Assembly: GCA_014526335.1 (NCBI GenBank)
Contig: JACTAT010000049.1
Location: 2,292,258 to 2,356,257 of the forward strand
DNA from: Chrysaora quinquecirrha
Taxonomy: Eukaryota > Cnidaria > Scyphozoa > Semaeostomeae > Pelagiidae
Length of the DNA stretch: 64,000 nt
Direction: 5' to 3'
Shown here: one piece after another, positions 45,649 to 57,000 of the stretch
How the letters are laid out: each line of letters begins with the position of its first letter
How positions within the stretch are numbered: position 1 is the stretch's first letter
The notes under the pieces: model-generated
What the model was told of the DNA's origin: nothing
Seen by the model: only the letters and a program-made list of their open reading frames with translations
The model's database searches: none
Program-made: the position numbers and the translations under genes

Positions 45649-48600
45649 GGCTGGTAATAATGTTTTTTCTACCGGGGAGGGGTATTTCATTGTTTAAAAC
45701 ACTAGAAGTGCTACCCAGGTTTTCCAAACCCATCCATGCCTATGATTAAGATTTGTTACCCAGATGGACCCATGTATAGAGAGAAAAAGAGATTTTATAG
45801 ATAATTGTAGCAAAATCAAATTATGTCATGCAAGTTATGCTCAGCGCTTTCCTGAGACAACTCCAAAGAAGGCCAAAAGGTGTTTTTCCACTATTAACTA
45901 ATATGAATAACACTAATTTGTGCCCCTTGAATAATTCCAAATTCCCTATTCAAGAGTCAGGGAAATTTTGTTGTATCCAACACAACAAGCACTAGGACAG
46001 TGAAACTTTTTACCTAGATTACGTTTTAGATGCTGAATACCATTTTAGCATTGACAACTCAATCTCTTAAACTTTCAATCTTGTCAGCTTTTCATTTAAA
46101 AGGTCTATAATCAGATATTCACCAGCAGCCCATGTCATATCATATTAATAAATTATAATAACCCATGAACGAATAGAGATTCTTTTGTTTACAAAGGCGA
46201 AACCCATACGTAGGGAAATTGGTGCCCCAAAATGTAACCCATTCGGGTAGCACTTATAGTAAATTGAACAATAATGTAAATAACCCCTCCCAGATTTAAT
46301 ACCGTAAATTCTGTGTACCATCACAGGTAGGCAAACAATTTATGCTGTAATTCTGTAAACACTTCGATGAGGCGGACGCCATCGACACTGCTGGACTTTG
46401 TCCTTTGCGAATCATTCTTGCAGGAAGTTGATTATCAATGCATAACTCCGGACGACGGCCTGTTGTCTTTTGGAATTCTGTAAGGCAAGTCCAAGTATGT
46501 GTAACAGTAACATTGTGGTTCAGGATGGGGTCAACTGAACAAAGGCCTACTCTGCTGTAGGCTTTCCTTCGACTCCTAAGAAAACGTTATTCTTTTGTCA
46601 GCTACAGCTGTCGCTACTTGTAATGAATGAAGTATACCTTTGCTTTTAGATAGCAAAATTACATGTCCTCGTTGTTACATTTGCGATGTAGATATCAGGC
46701 CACCAAAAATTCTGCCATAGCGTTTGCCTAAGCGAGATGCCCTGCCTGGTTGGGTGATGATATTTAGTATGCTCCAAACCTGACATCCTGCGTGAGAATG
46801 TACTGCCTCTTTCCCATGATCTTCAATTTGGGCAATTTCTGAGTGCAGCTGGACAGATTGCATTTTACCTCCATGCATTGAAGTGAATTTTATATATAAA
46901 CGCAATGCATCATTGTCGAATGCAACGCAATGCCATCATTTGTGGAATCTTCCATTTGATGACCTAATGTTCAGAGTGGAACTTTGCATTCACAAGCTGC
47001 AGTCCATTTCTGTCCAGGTGGTTATTATTGACGAGTCCCTGTTCTGAGCGACACTATCTTTATATCAGTTTGGCCTAGGGAGCGTTCCCGTTATGGAGTG
47101 ACTGTCTTATTTCTGTTATTTTTAATAATGTTTTATTTAAAAGATGGCTTCACCGTTCTTCATCAACTTCACTGCTTCATCTTGCTTTTTATGTCTGAGT
47201 ATTAGCTAGTCGTTGTGTCGTGTACTAGCAATACTATGTTCAGTTTGGAAATTATGAAATAAAATGATTCTATTATTCCTTCACTGCTAAGCAATTTTCT
47301 ATTTCACGTGCTCCAATATTGAACACGCATTTCTAGTAGTTAGTTAAACTGGATCAGCAGCCGGGTAAATGTGTCAGTTTAATTCTTCTTAGTGCTGAAT
47401 CTGAATTCATCCTCTCATCAGTCAATGAGCAAGGTTTTTGGGAAAAGAGACAGCATCTCTTAATCATACACAAAGCTTAAGCAAACAGTTACATAGGTTG
47501 TTACAGTATTCCACGCAATTATAAAAACTTTTTCCAACTGCTGTCATCTGTTTGACTTGACATTGATTTTTTAAAAACCAACAATTGCCAAAACAAACTT
47601 CCACTCCACTGGACCTAGCCTTGGCCCAGAAAAATGTTGTACAGTACCCGCCAAATATTAGCCTCTCTTTACAAAAATGTTGTCCTTTCATCATTAAGAG
47701 GCTAAGGCAAGAGCAGATCAGGGCAACAAGCAACAGCAAAAACAGATTTCTGTTGGGGCAAAGCAAGCAATGGTTGCTGGTTTGCAGAATTTGTAGTACT
47801 TGTACCCAAAAAAGTTTTTGTAGCGCATGTAATGAAAGCAACTTAAATGTTGGAGTATCATGCTACCTCTCTGCAAAAGTTACATTGAACTCCGTAAGAT
47901 TGTTTATTTTGCTGTTGATAGAGTATGTATCTAGGTACCGTATACGTAGATAGTGTGGCACCTAAACGTGGCTGAAGGTTAAGTTAAGAACAGTGAAATA
48001 TACAAACTCTTGTTATTATGTGTGAAGTTGACTCCTTTTTAGGAAATCGCTGACTCTAGAAAACACCCCTGATTTTGAAAATCTCTGTCCTAGATTCCTA
48101 TGAAATCTGGCACCCTTTCTCAGAGATTTTGGGAACGCACATGGTATATAAGTTCTTATGGAAGTGGACCCGCTGGGTATTGGAGATACAAAGGAAAGCA
48201 GAAGATGAAAACGACGGATAAATACACTAATCAACAAAAATCATTAGAGCGAATTTATTGAACATCATCACATGAATATAAAATGGTGCATAGTCGTACG
48301 TGAGCATTAAAAATTCAACGAACAAGCAATAATCTAACTAAACAAAAAGTCAAATAATGTAGCTGTAGCTAAACAGTTACAACAACACATTTATATTAAA
48401 ATTCAATATAATAACAAATTGCTGAGTGTTCTTTTCAATCAAGGATTACATATCTAGTATGTCATAACATTGATTTCCGCCACTGAATGTGCATAATAGA
48501 GTTAAATAGTGTGCAGAAATACACACTTAAAAATCTAACTCCGCAATCTCTGAACTGTAACCCAATCATAAATATATACAATAATTAACTAAGCAGTGAT

Positions 48601-48685
48601 ACAACAAGCCTAAATTTATAAAATCTCCTCCTATCAATGTGAAAGTCTAATCATCGTTTGCAAGGACATTTGCTATTGGCAACGA
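45649..48685. other. 3 kb with no recognised gene
   Basis: Mostly non-coding. The opposing frames at 47464-47841 (-) and 47585-47953 (+) overlap; the plus one has a CRICSTCTQKSFCSAC cysteine pattern that could be a worn zinc ribbon, but I cannot place it. The frames at 46675-46905 and 48016-48237 (-) have no recognisable features. Confidence 0.45.
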
Positions 48686-49009
48686 GGGGCAAATCACTGA
48701 TTAAAATCACGTACACTTTCAAGACTAATTAAAAATTAATCAAATTAATCACAAAATAATCAAGTTAATCACAAAATAATCAAAATAATCACAAATTAAT
48801 CAAATAATCACAAACTAATCGAATAAATAGAAAGATAACCAAATAAATCATAAAATAATCAAAATAAAATCACATACACTTTCAAGATTAATCATAGAAA
48901 ATCATATTAATCACAAAAAATCACATAAATCACAAATTAATCATATTAATCACAAAAAAATAACCCCTGATTAAAAATCACGTACACTTTTTAGGGAGTG
49001 ATTTGCCCC
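48686..49009. mobile_element. 324-bp AT-rich MITE with ATTAATCACAAA repeats
   Basis: Ends are inverted: GGGGCAAATCACT at 48686-48698 and its complement at 48997-49009, with GTTGGC-type flanks also inverted. Internally, TGATTAAAATCACGTACACTTT occurs near both ends in direct orientation, and the middle is an array of AATCACAAAATAATCA-type units. No coding content. Confidence 0.7.
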
Positions 49010-49092
49010 TTGATTGGCAACATGCATGTAAACTTACTACACACCAATTTTTAAGGAAATACCTAGTACACAAGGATTACACAAGCTAACAT

Positions 49093-51660
49093 TTACACAC
49101 AAGTAAAGTGTACTAATTTTACCCAAACAGTGAACTGAATACATACAGTCTGCAAAGGTGGCATTTCAATATTGGTGCTTGCAAATTTGCCTCTTTCAAG
49201 CATGCAATGTAAAGGAGTGACTCTATTCCGGACTTTCTCATCTCCCGACTTGACCACAACTCTGAAATAAGTAAGTTGTGTCAAATTGATATAGCAACCC
49301 CGGCATTTCTTAACATAACGTTGACTTCTACTGGAGGGTGACTTCTTTGGGGGAGGGGGCCATTCGGTACACTACGGTATCGTAATCTTCATCGAATATC
49401 TACTAGTCATGCTGCTGTTTCCTCGTGATCCTGATAAAAGTTCTTCCTTCACTTTCAGCTCCATCCGAACGACAATAAAATATAACTGGCATACAGATTG
49501 TGAGCATTATCAAGAAAATAGGATGTTACATTGACCTATAAAGTTGGAGTACCCACTTGAACTCTATATTTAATTGGCTGTCACTTTGGTGACTCAAGTA
49601 GAAAATAAAACCAGCTGCGGTTTTTCTCAAGGCACATATCCATATATGTCCTCCAGCACGCAACATAGGAGACTTGATACCAGCTCTGTCAACATGTGGT
49701 AAATCCAATTTCTGCACTTCCCAAGTAAAACAATCAATCATGAATGTCTGCTCTACTTGAGGTACCTGCAAGCAAATAAGAATGAGGGAGGCATTAATTG
49801 TCTGATATGTCTGCCTATCATGGATGGGAAGCAGAAGCACCTGCTTAGGTGTTGGAAGTTGCAGAAATACGGAAATAAGAAAATAGCTGCCTACCTGTGT
49901 GTTAGAGTACATTGATGCTTGCAAAAACATCACCTCCCTTGAGAATAGCATTGCATGGTTGGCAGCGTTATTCCTATCATGCACCTCAAATTCAGCTGCA
50001 TTTCCCCAGAAACTGCAATGAGGAACTGCACACCTTTTAACAACAGATGTGCATGAAAAGGTATGTAGCAACTTATTGCATCTATAATGAAGAAGTTTAT
50101 TTGTGAATTAAATACATTGTTGACCTAAGTACTAATATCTTTAGCATTGGAAAAAATTTATGCCATTTTAAGGAGCTTGAAGACATAGAATTGAATTTGG
50201 TCCAATTCACATTGGAAAATGGAGAGTAAAGGACAAACGGAGCGTTTCAGGTCATCGTTATGAGAATATATAGAGCACTTTCAAATGCATGTTTTGAAGA
50301 CCGATAACATACTATAAAACAATAATGTCACCGTTTAAAGAGGCCAAGAGGGTCTACAAAGTGTTAGTCGACCCCATCTACATTTAACCCCCCCCCCAGA
50401 AAAAATATTTTGGATTTGTGCCCCTGCACATTTTAAAGGCTTATCTACGTAAGTAGAAAGATAAACCAGTTGTTATACGACCTTGTTATATCATCAGCAA
50501 GGCATCCGAAGGGGCACTGGATGGTTTGGCCAATACATGAGATGGTCTGGTGAGAGTTTAATTCTCTTCTTCTCAGGTGACGACCGCAGAAGTGACACCC
50601 GACGATTGCAAGAGGACACTGGTTGTTGTGGTTGTCTACGTTTCTCCTGGGGAATGTCTCTCTGCATCCACTGTTGGTACAGTTGACGACAACCTCAGGG
50701 CACATGTTCGAGGACCTGTTAGTGGACCTGTCGGAAATGTCCCGTAAATACACAGTGCCTACATCGGACATCCAAATCGTCAATGACTTGCTGCAAAGGA
50801 AAGTTCCTTCTTGATCTATCTCTATCCAGAGGCTGGCGACAACATGGACAATTTACTTGTTCTGCTGTAGAAACCATTCTATGATGACATTCAGAGCAGA
50901 TTGAATGACCGCAGTTTAGAGTGAGCGGGTCCATGTAAATGTCTAAGCTGAAAGAAATGCAGTAAAGTAACTCGTTTTAAAATATGAACGGCAAATGTCT
51001 GTTTCACAAGCATATAATAACTAATAAATACAAAGCATTTTTTAACTGTATGACTGGGCGACTAAATGTCGCCCAGTTCACCAAAATTGTCGCCCAGGGC
51101 ATAAAAATTTAGAAAACTGGGCGACAAGGCACAAGGAAAACTCACAGGCAGAACAGAATAGATGTTGCTTTTGCTTGCCTTCAATATAAATTCTGTAGCA
51201 ACTGTAGCAAGGTGTGGCAGTATATTAGAGCATGAAAAATATTTCCCTTTCCAATGGTTCAAGAATTCCCTTTTCAATGGTTCAAAAAAAGTTTTTCTGC
51301 AGCAATATAAGGATGTGTATTTCTCGTGATTTTTAATTAAGATGCAGAGGGAGAATTTTCAGAATCCTGTGCCATTTTAAGGCCTCAGAGATAGTAAAAT
51401 ATCACGAGGTTCCGGGGGCTCCGCCCCCTAGACCCCTGCCGGTTCCCTGCACTGGACCCACTCAGACCCCCAGATGTTTTGGGCAACGACCCACGGTCAC
51501 TGCTTCTAGATCCGCTCCTGGGTTTTGTCGCCCAGTAAAAGATCCTTAAAAAATGCTATGAATAAATAAACCGTAAAGTGTAGTTTCCAGTTTCTTACCA
51601 AGTTGGGCAGTGTAGTGCTCTACTATACGTGCCAATAATCTCTAGTAGGTTGTCTGTCAT
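49093..51660 (-). pseudogene. RING-TRAF zinc finger-MATH protein gene, five exons
   Basis: Exons by splice sites and phase: 51599-51660 (ATG, ends in the first RING C-x-x-C, donor GTAAGA), 50482-50947, 49895-50081, about 49530-49765 and about 49093-49261. Exon 2 completes a C3HC4 RING (CGHSICSECHH..CPCC) and continues into TRAF-type fingers (CPEVVVNCTNSGCRETF, CPLAIVGCHFCGRHL). Exon 3 adds a further finger (CAVPHCSFWGNAAEFEVH) and exons 4-5 a MATH-like domain (FTWEVQKL, GIKSPMLRAGGHIWICAL). TRAF proteins are adaptors and ubiquitin ligases of innate-immune signalling (established). A TAA at 50719-50721 and a frameshift near 50703 lie between RING and fingers, so it is either recently dead or mis-sequenced. 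A MITE occupies intron 1. The 3' end is uncertain, since a GTATGT donor-like site lies near 49145. Confidence 0.7.
51030..51560. mobile_element. MITE in intron 1 of the TRAF-like gene
   Basis: The outer ends share AGCATTTTTTAA (51035-51046 region) and its complement at 51545-51556, and inside them ACTGGGCGAC (51053-51062) faces GTCGCCCAGT (51528-51537). GTCGCCCAG recurs internally near 51077 and 51090. Length about 0.53 kb, no gene. The interior has a GC-rich GGGGGCTCCGCCCCCT hairpin at 51414-51429. Confidence 0.65.
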
Positions 51661-52459
51661 GCTTATTGCAATGACCTAATGTTCCTTAATCTCACAATTT
51701 GCTTTGATGCTGCTTGAAGGACGTCTTCGTCTTATTAACTTGTGTAAGAAATGCTTTTTAAATGAAGAAATGCTTCATTAACTACGTGGGGTAAAATGGA
51801 TGGCTTATCTCGGCAAGGGGAGTACTATTAAATGCCTAGTTGCTGGGGAGGGGGGTCGGTACTGCAGTCAGGATCTAAATAGCAGGGGGATCGGACCTTG
51901 TTGGGCAAACTTCGTCAGGAAACTGCTGAAACAAACCGAGTGTATAATACTTAGCGGCCAACAAATAGAGTATACAATAGAGTATACAATAGAGTGACTT
52001 TCAAATCAAGAACGTCAGAGTAAGTGTAGTGCAAAATATCAGCATCAACATCGATGCAACTCATTAGAAAGAGTTCGAGTACCTTGGTCGTCTAAGCTAA
52101 ATAGTTTTTGGAAGTATGAAGTCCATTTAGATGGCGTAATGGCATCATAGGTTTCTGTGTTGGGTTTTCCACACAATCTTGTTCTCCTTCTCAATAACAG
52201 CCGTAACTCTTGTTATTACATTGGTCTAATTGTTTTGTCATAGCGACAAAACGTTAATATAATCGTAAAACACGCCCCCAATCAGAAGGAATCGAATATC
52301 TCAGATTTATTCAGGGATCATAGTATAAATGCCAATTAGGGAAGGATGAGATAAAATCGAATTCGCCGGAAAAAAAAACATAAATTCCATTGAAATTAAA
52401 TCTCCATGTCAATATCAAAGTTGATAAAAAACATCACCATCATGCTAGCAAAACTATAC
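51661..52459. other. No gene seen
   Basis: This region lies upstream of the TRAF-like gene and would hold its promoter; I see no convincing TATA box. The frame at 51800-51997 (+) ends in short GAGTATACAATA repeats and is not called. Confidence 0.4.
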
Positions 52460-52520
52460 GCACTGCTGTGGTGGATACTCACTACTGTGGTGGTATATTT
52501 TGCGTACTGTGGTGGGATAT
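52460..52520 (-). repeat. Short TACTGTGGTGG array
   Basis: Several units of TGTGGTGG(A/T)TA with a TTTGCGTACTGTGGTGG stretch, the complement of the arrays at 38.8 and 39.9 kb. Confidence 0.7.
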
Positions 52521-52839
52521 CTGGCGTACACGTTTTTTTTCATAAGGAACACCTTTATAAGGAACTCGAGGCTGAAAATTTCCAAAAAATTAAGGAACTT
52601 TAAGGAGCTGTCGAGGCTCGGAGGAAAAACTAAGAAACTCTTTCTTGAAAAAGAAGACGGTTTGTACGAAAAAGGAACAGAAGTACAATATATTTCCCAT
52701 AGCTTGCTTTGCAAATGGTCCAAATGGAATCACAGATCGCGAGAATCTCACGCTCAATCAAACTGGTTGGTGTATGGTTACAGACCGTGTGCAGGACGTA
52801 TCACAAAAAAATTACTGGTAGTCACTATTTATGCTTGAC

Positions 52840-53882
52840 AGTCATGTAAGCAATGAGAGAAAACTTCGTACATATGGGTTATTTAAATCGACTTTTAAAT
52901 TTGAAACGTATCTAGATGTTGTCTCTCCCAGGGGGTACTCATTAACTTTCAATACGGGGGGTCCATGCCACTACAAACCCCATCCCCAGAGAAGAGAGAG
53001 TGTGTTTCTTTTCTAAATCTAAATCCAACTCTTACGGTGAAAACGACTTTCATTTCCTAATGACTTGCCCTCTTTTTGCTGAAGATAGAAATGAATTCCT
53101 TTTCTCTGTTGCACAACAATATCCCAACATAAATTCCGTACATGAGAAAGATAAATTCATTTGGCTGATGAGTGAAGAAGACACATATATCAGGGGGGCT
53201 TTGGGATTTCACGGGTTGCGGGTTTGGCGGATTTCGGCCTCGGGTTTTTGGGTTTTCCTAAAAAATCGTGCGGGTTTTCGGGTCAACCATATTTAACGGG
53301 CAACGGGTTTTGCCATTTTTCTAGCCCGGGTTTAGGATATTGTAGTAAAAAATGTGCGGGTTTTCGGGTTTTCAACCTGACAAAGGATGTAGATGTGTAA
53401 ACTTCTAAAAACAGTTGTCGAAACTTAGGTCATTCAGGTTTTCGGGTTTGTCCAAATTTTCTTCCGGGTTTTCGGGTTTTGATACCCCCCAAAGCCCCCC
53501 TCGTATATCCTTGACTCAGTAGCAAAGAGAGTCAGTCACTCTTTGAAAACGTGAGAGATATCTTAGCAGTGTTGATAACAGACCATACTAATGAGACTTT
53601 TGCTGTTATAGTTGTTGTAACTAATATTTCTATTACAATATTATTATCTGTTTCCGGTTGGATTTTAATTTTGTTCAACTGTAATAGTTTCTTGTTTTGT
53701 TTGTATTGTTGATAGTTGTTAAAAATTAGTTATTTCTCATAGATTGTGATTTTGTTTAACTGTAATGGTTTATTGTTTTTGTTTGTGTTGTTATTCGTTT
53801 TCAAAGTATCAGTTACTACTTGATGTAAAATTAGATTAAGGGTCATTTCGGCCAAAATATCTATGAGAAATAAAAAAAAAAG
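52840..53882 (+). mobile_element. LINE 3' end with poly(A), interrupted by a MITE
   Basis: Fragments of a reverse-transcriptase C-terminal region: ERKLRTYGLFKSTFKFETYL (52855-52915), then after a shift a C-poor HFLMTCPLFAEDRNEF block (53045-53105) and DKFIWLM, the zinc-knuckle-like end typical of many LINEs. The frame TYI at 53182-53191 resumes after the inserted MITE as ILDSVAKRVSHSL (53507 onwards). An AT-rich untranslated region follows and ends in AAATAAAAAAAAAA at 53870-53882. The 5' part is missing. Confidence 0.7.
53192..53503. mobile_element. 312-bp G-rich MITE nested in the LINE
   Basis: Left end AGGGGGGCTTTGGG; the complement of the right end reads AGGGGGGCTTTGGGG. TATATC flanks both sides (53186-53191, 53504-53509). 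The interior repeats GCGGGTTTTCGGGTTTT several times. No coding content. The interrupted LINE codons on either side prove an insertion. Confidence 0.75.
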
Positions 53883-53951
53883 AAATTTATCTGCCCATTT
53901 ATCTGCCTATTTATCAATTTCTATGACTCTATCAGAGAATTTAGCAGAAGT

Positions 53952-53985
53952 CACGTGCTGTGTACAAATGGTTACCGCATATAAG
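53952..53985 (+). promoter_or_regulatory. E-box and TATA-like box of the seven-exon gene
   Basis: CACGTG at 53952-53957 and CATATAAG at 53978-53985, about 70 bp before the ATG at 54055. The position suits a core promoter with a short 5' leader, but it is inferred from motif and place only. Confidence 0.4.
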
Positions 53986-54054
53986 TACTGTCTTTGAAAG
54001 ACGCGCGTTGTGTTCCAAGTGTTGCGATTTAAATTATAAAATCGAAACACCGAC

Positions 54055-57000
54055 ATGGCATATTTTAGAGCAATCGCTAGAGATTTGGCATCATCAGATG
54101 ACGATGACATGAATAACAATGACAACAGTAATGCCAATGCAGCGACCGTGGGAAGAGTTGCAGGAGCAGGCAACGAACAACCACAGGCGAATGGAAATGT
54201 AGATGATAGAAATGTTCCGAGAGTAGGATCTCGAGATGTTTTCTTTCTCACTGCCAGGGAGGTGGAGAGAATATATACTGCGAGAACTCGTGCCGCCGGC
54301 AACGTTGGTGGTGAAGTCCCTAGAGGGCGCAACAGGCAAGTAATTCATCGGGAGCATAGAGTTATCCGAATTCAATTCCAGAGGCTTATGTCGCCTAGTG
54401 AAGTACAAAGTCTCATGCGTGGTGCTTTCACACCCTTTGAATATGTTCAGGGTCACAGAGTTCAAAGGCCAACAAATAACCACATTCGTACCCTTCTACG
54501 ATCACAAACTATCAGGTAACTTTTGTTTCTGTTGTTTGAATTTGAATTTGAATTTGAGTTGTTGCTACACGTTTTTTGTAGAAACAATACTTATATAGGA
54601 AAAAAACACCAGACTGAAATCTGGGTCCAACTGTTTCCTATCTCCGAAACGTTTTGAGATGCCTACAAGCAAAGTTCACCAACGTAAAGCCCTTCCCAAC
54701 AAATATATTTCTCAAACATGTTTTTGAGAAAGGTAAAGGTAGAAGTGAGGGTAAAGGTGACGACCCAGTGAAGAACGGATTCCAAAATAAGAAACATGCA
54801 GGCGGAAATCGGAGCCAAGAGTTATGAAGAAAGTGTACTTGTCTTTTTGTATTAATTTTGTGTTGGATAAGTAACCGGCCAATGGGCATAAGGTCCGGTC
54901 TGTTAGTGTATATTGGCCTCGAAATAGATTTTATGAACAGTACTGAATGTAACATGCTCACATAAAATTGTCAACAACGATTGAAGCTGTAGACCAGCAC
55001 TGCATATGGCTTGGAATCTATCTTGTTTTCATAAGAAAGTGATATGGACAAAGTTAATAGCATGCAGTTAGTGGTTTTGCGAAATTAAAATAGCTATTAT
55101 TGAACAACTGCCTGGCAAAAAAGCGCACAGTCCAGTTATCTAACATGTCATGATGGTTGAAGAAAGTAGACAATACCTGCTAAGGAAGTCTGAGAACAGA
55201 AATTATTGGCGAGTCAAAGTATCAACTTTAATGCAGCAAATTATTTTAACTCCATTCTATCCGGTCACGTGATCACAAGTTGATCTACCCTGTCGTGATG
55301 ACACATACCAGTTAACCCAATTTGTAGGCGTGACTAACTGGGTTGACGCGTAGGCGTTCTTTCATTTGGTATGTTTTTCTATAGAATGGGTATGAATTTC
55401 AACCAAACTCTGCAAAGTGTTTCTTTACTCATACCGTCTGTTAATCGTTTTGCAAACCTAATGTTTTTTAAAGAAATCCTATGCTGATTCGAAGTTGCTA
55501 GAAATGTGACTGGCTTTTTTTCGGTTATTTCCCCTGAGTTATCTCGTTGGTCGTATCGAAAATTCCGAACATCTATCGAAAATTCCGAACCAGATGAGGT
55601 AGAAAAGTTAGAAATCTAAGCATTCCTTCTCAAACAGCACATAATGTAATCAAAATGCCAAATTTGTAGGAAAAAGCCATTTTATCCTTTGATAACGCGA
55701 ATGAAGTATTGAAAAGCATTTTCTCTGAGAATGAGGAACAAAAATCAGGAAATAAATATGAACATTATCATTTAATTATAAACGATAGTTTGGTGCAAAG
55801 TAAAGCAGGCTTTTCAAGCAAAATTACAGATTTCTATTTATTACTAAGGAATTTTCAACTTTATAAGTAATATTGCAAATTTGAGGAAATTTGTTCTTTG
55901 ACATGACGGGACACATCCCGTATTTGATAGCAATAGTAAAGAGAAATATATTGTGTATTATATTGTGTATTTATTTTCCTTTGTATTGTATATATTGTAC
56001 ATCTTGTGTACATCATGCTAGGGCTGTGTTCTATCGTTCCGGAGCAAGTGGACACAATGTTGAAAGACTGAGGTTCGCTGGAAATTTTCCAACGGGAGAG
56101 GAAATTTTAAGGGCGTATAGCAGGCCCAATAACAAAGTGTACGTGCATCTATACGAACCATTGCTTCGTAACGATGATGATGTTGATAACGAGGAGAACA
56201 GGGGCAGTGACAACTTGCTGGAGCCGTCCACAAACGTTACGAGCAACGACGGAGAGGGAGCAGCAACTACCGGAGCACCAGCCAGCCCAAACTTCCGGAT
56301 GCTGTCCATCGACTTGGAAAGCCAAGAACAAGTGTTGCAGTCAACACCAGCAGCAAATGTTCAATTGCGACCAACACTGCAGTCCACACCTGTAAGAGAC
56401 CAGGGTTTGGAATCAGCAGAAGAATTGCAGCGGCCACAAGAAGAATCAACAAGTACGTACATCCATTGCAACAACCTGTATATTGCCGTAGTTAGCACCT
56501 TGTTGGTGGATTGCCTGTTCTATGTTAGAAATTAGAAAAATTAGATTGACAATGACATTGCTGAATCCTGCATATACATCTGAAACCGAATATCATTAGA
56601 GACATTGCAAGTATTGTGAGCTAAGCATAGCTACTGAATTCGTACACCTCGTCGTGCCTTTGTTGAAGGTCTGAATACACCTTTTCAACTAGGAGCCTCG
56701 TTTTCAAAATTTACGAAAATTTTTTCGCACGAAAATTTTGACCCCAGATTCAGATTCAACACCTTCATTTTAGTGGTGACGCAAATTTTTACGCTTCTGG
56801 TCCTTACGATGTTGATTTTATAGTGACGAAAAGTTTGAAAATCTATAAAGGATTTGACCGTGAAAAATCGCTCGGGGTGAAATTTTACACCCTCAGTCAT
56901 TTTTCACGGTCAAATCCCTTATAACTCTTCTAACTTTTAATCGCTATAAAATCAACATCGTAAGGACTAGAAACGTAAAAATTTGCCCAAACACTAAAAC

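Noticed and set aside
47464..47953. Opposing frames of 125 and 122 residues
   Set aside because: They overlap on opposite strands; neither has a recognisable domain, splice context or neighbours that would favour one.
48700..48990. Possible CRISPR-like array of regular AATCACAAA units
   Set aside because: There are no unique spacers of constant length, the units vary and the host is eukaryotic. It is the interior of a MITE.
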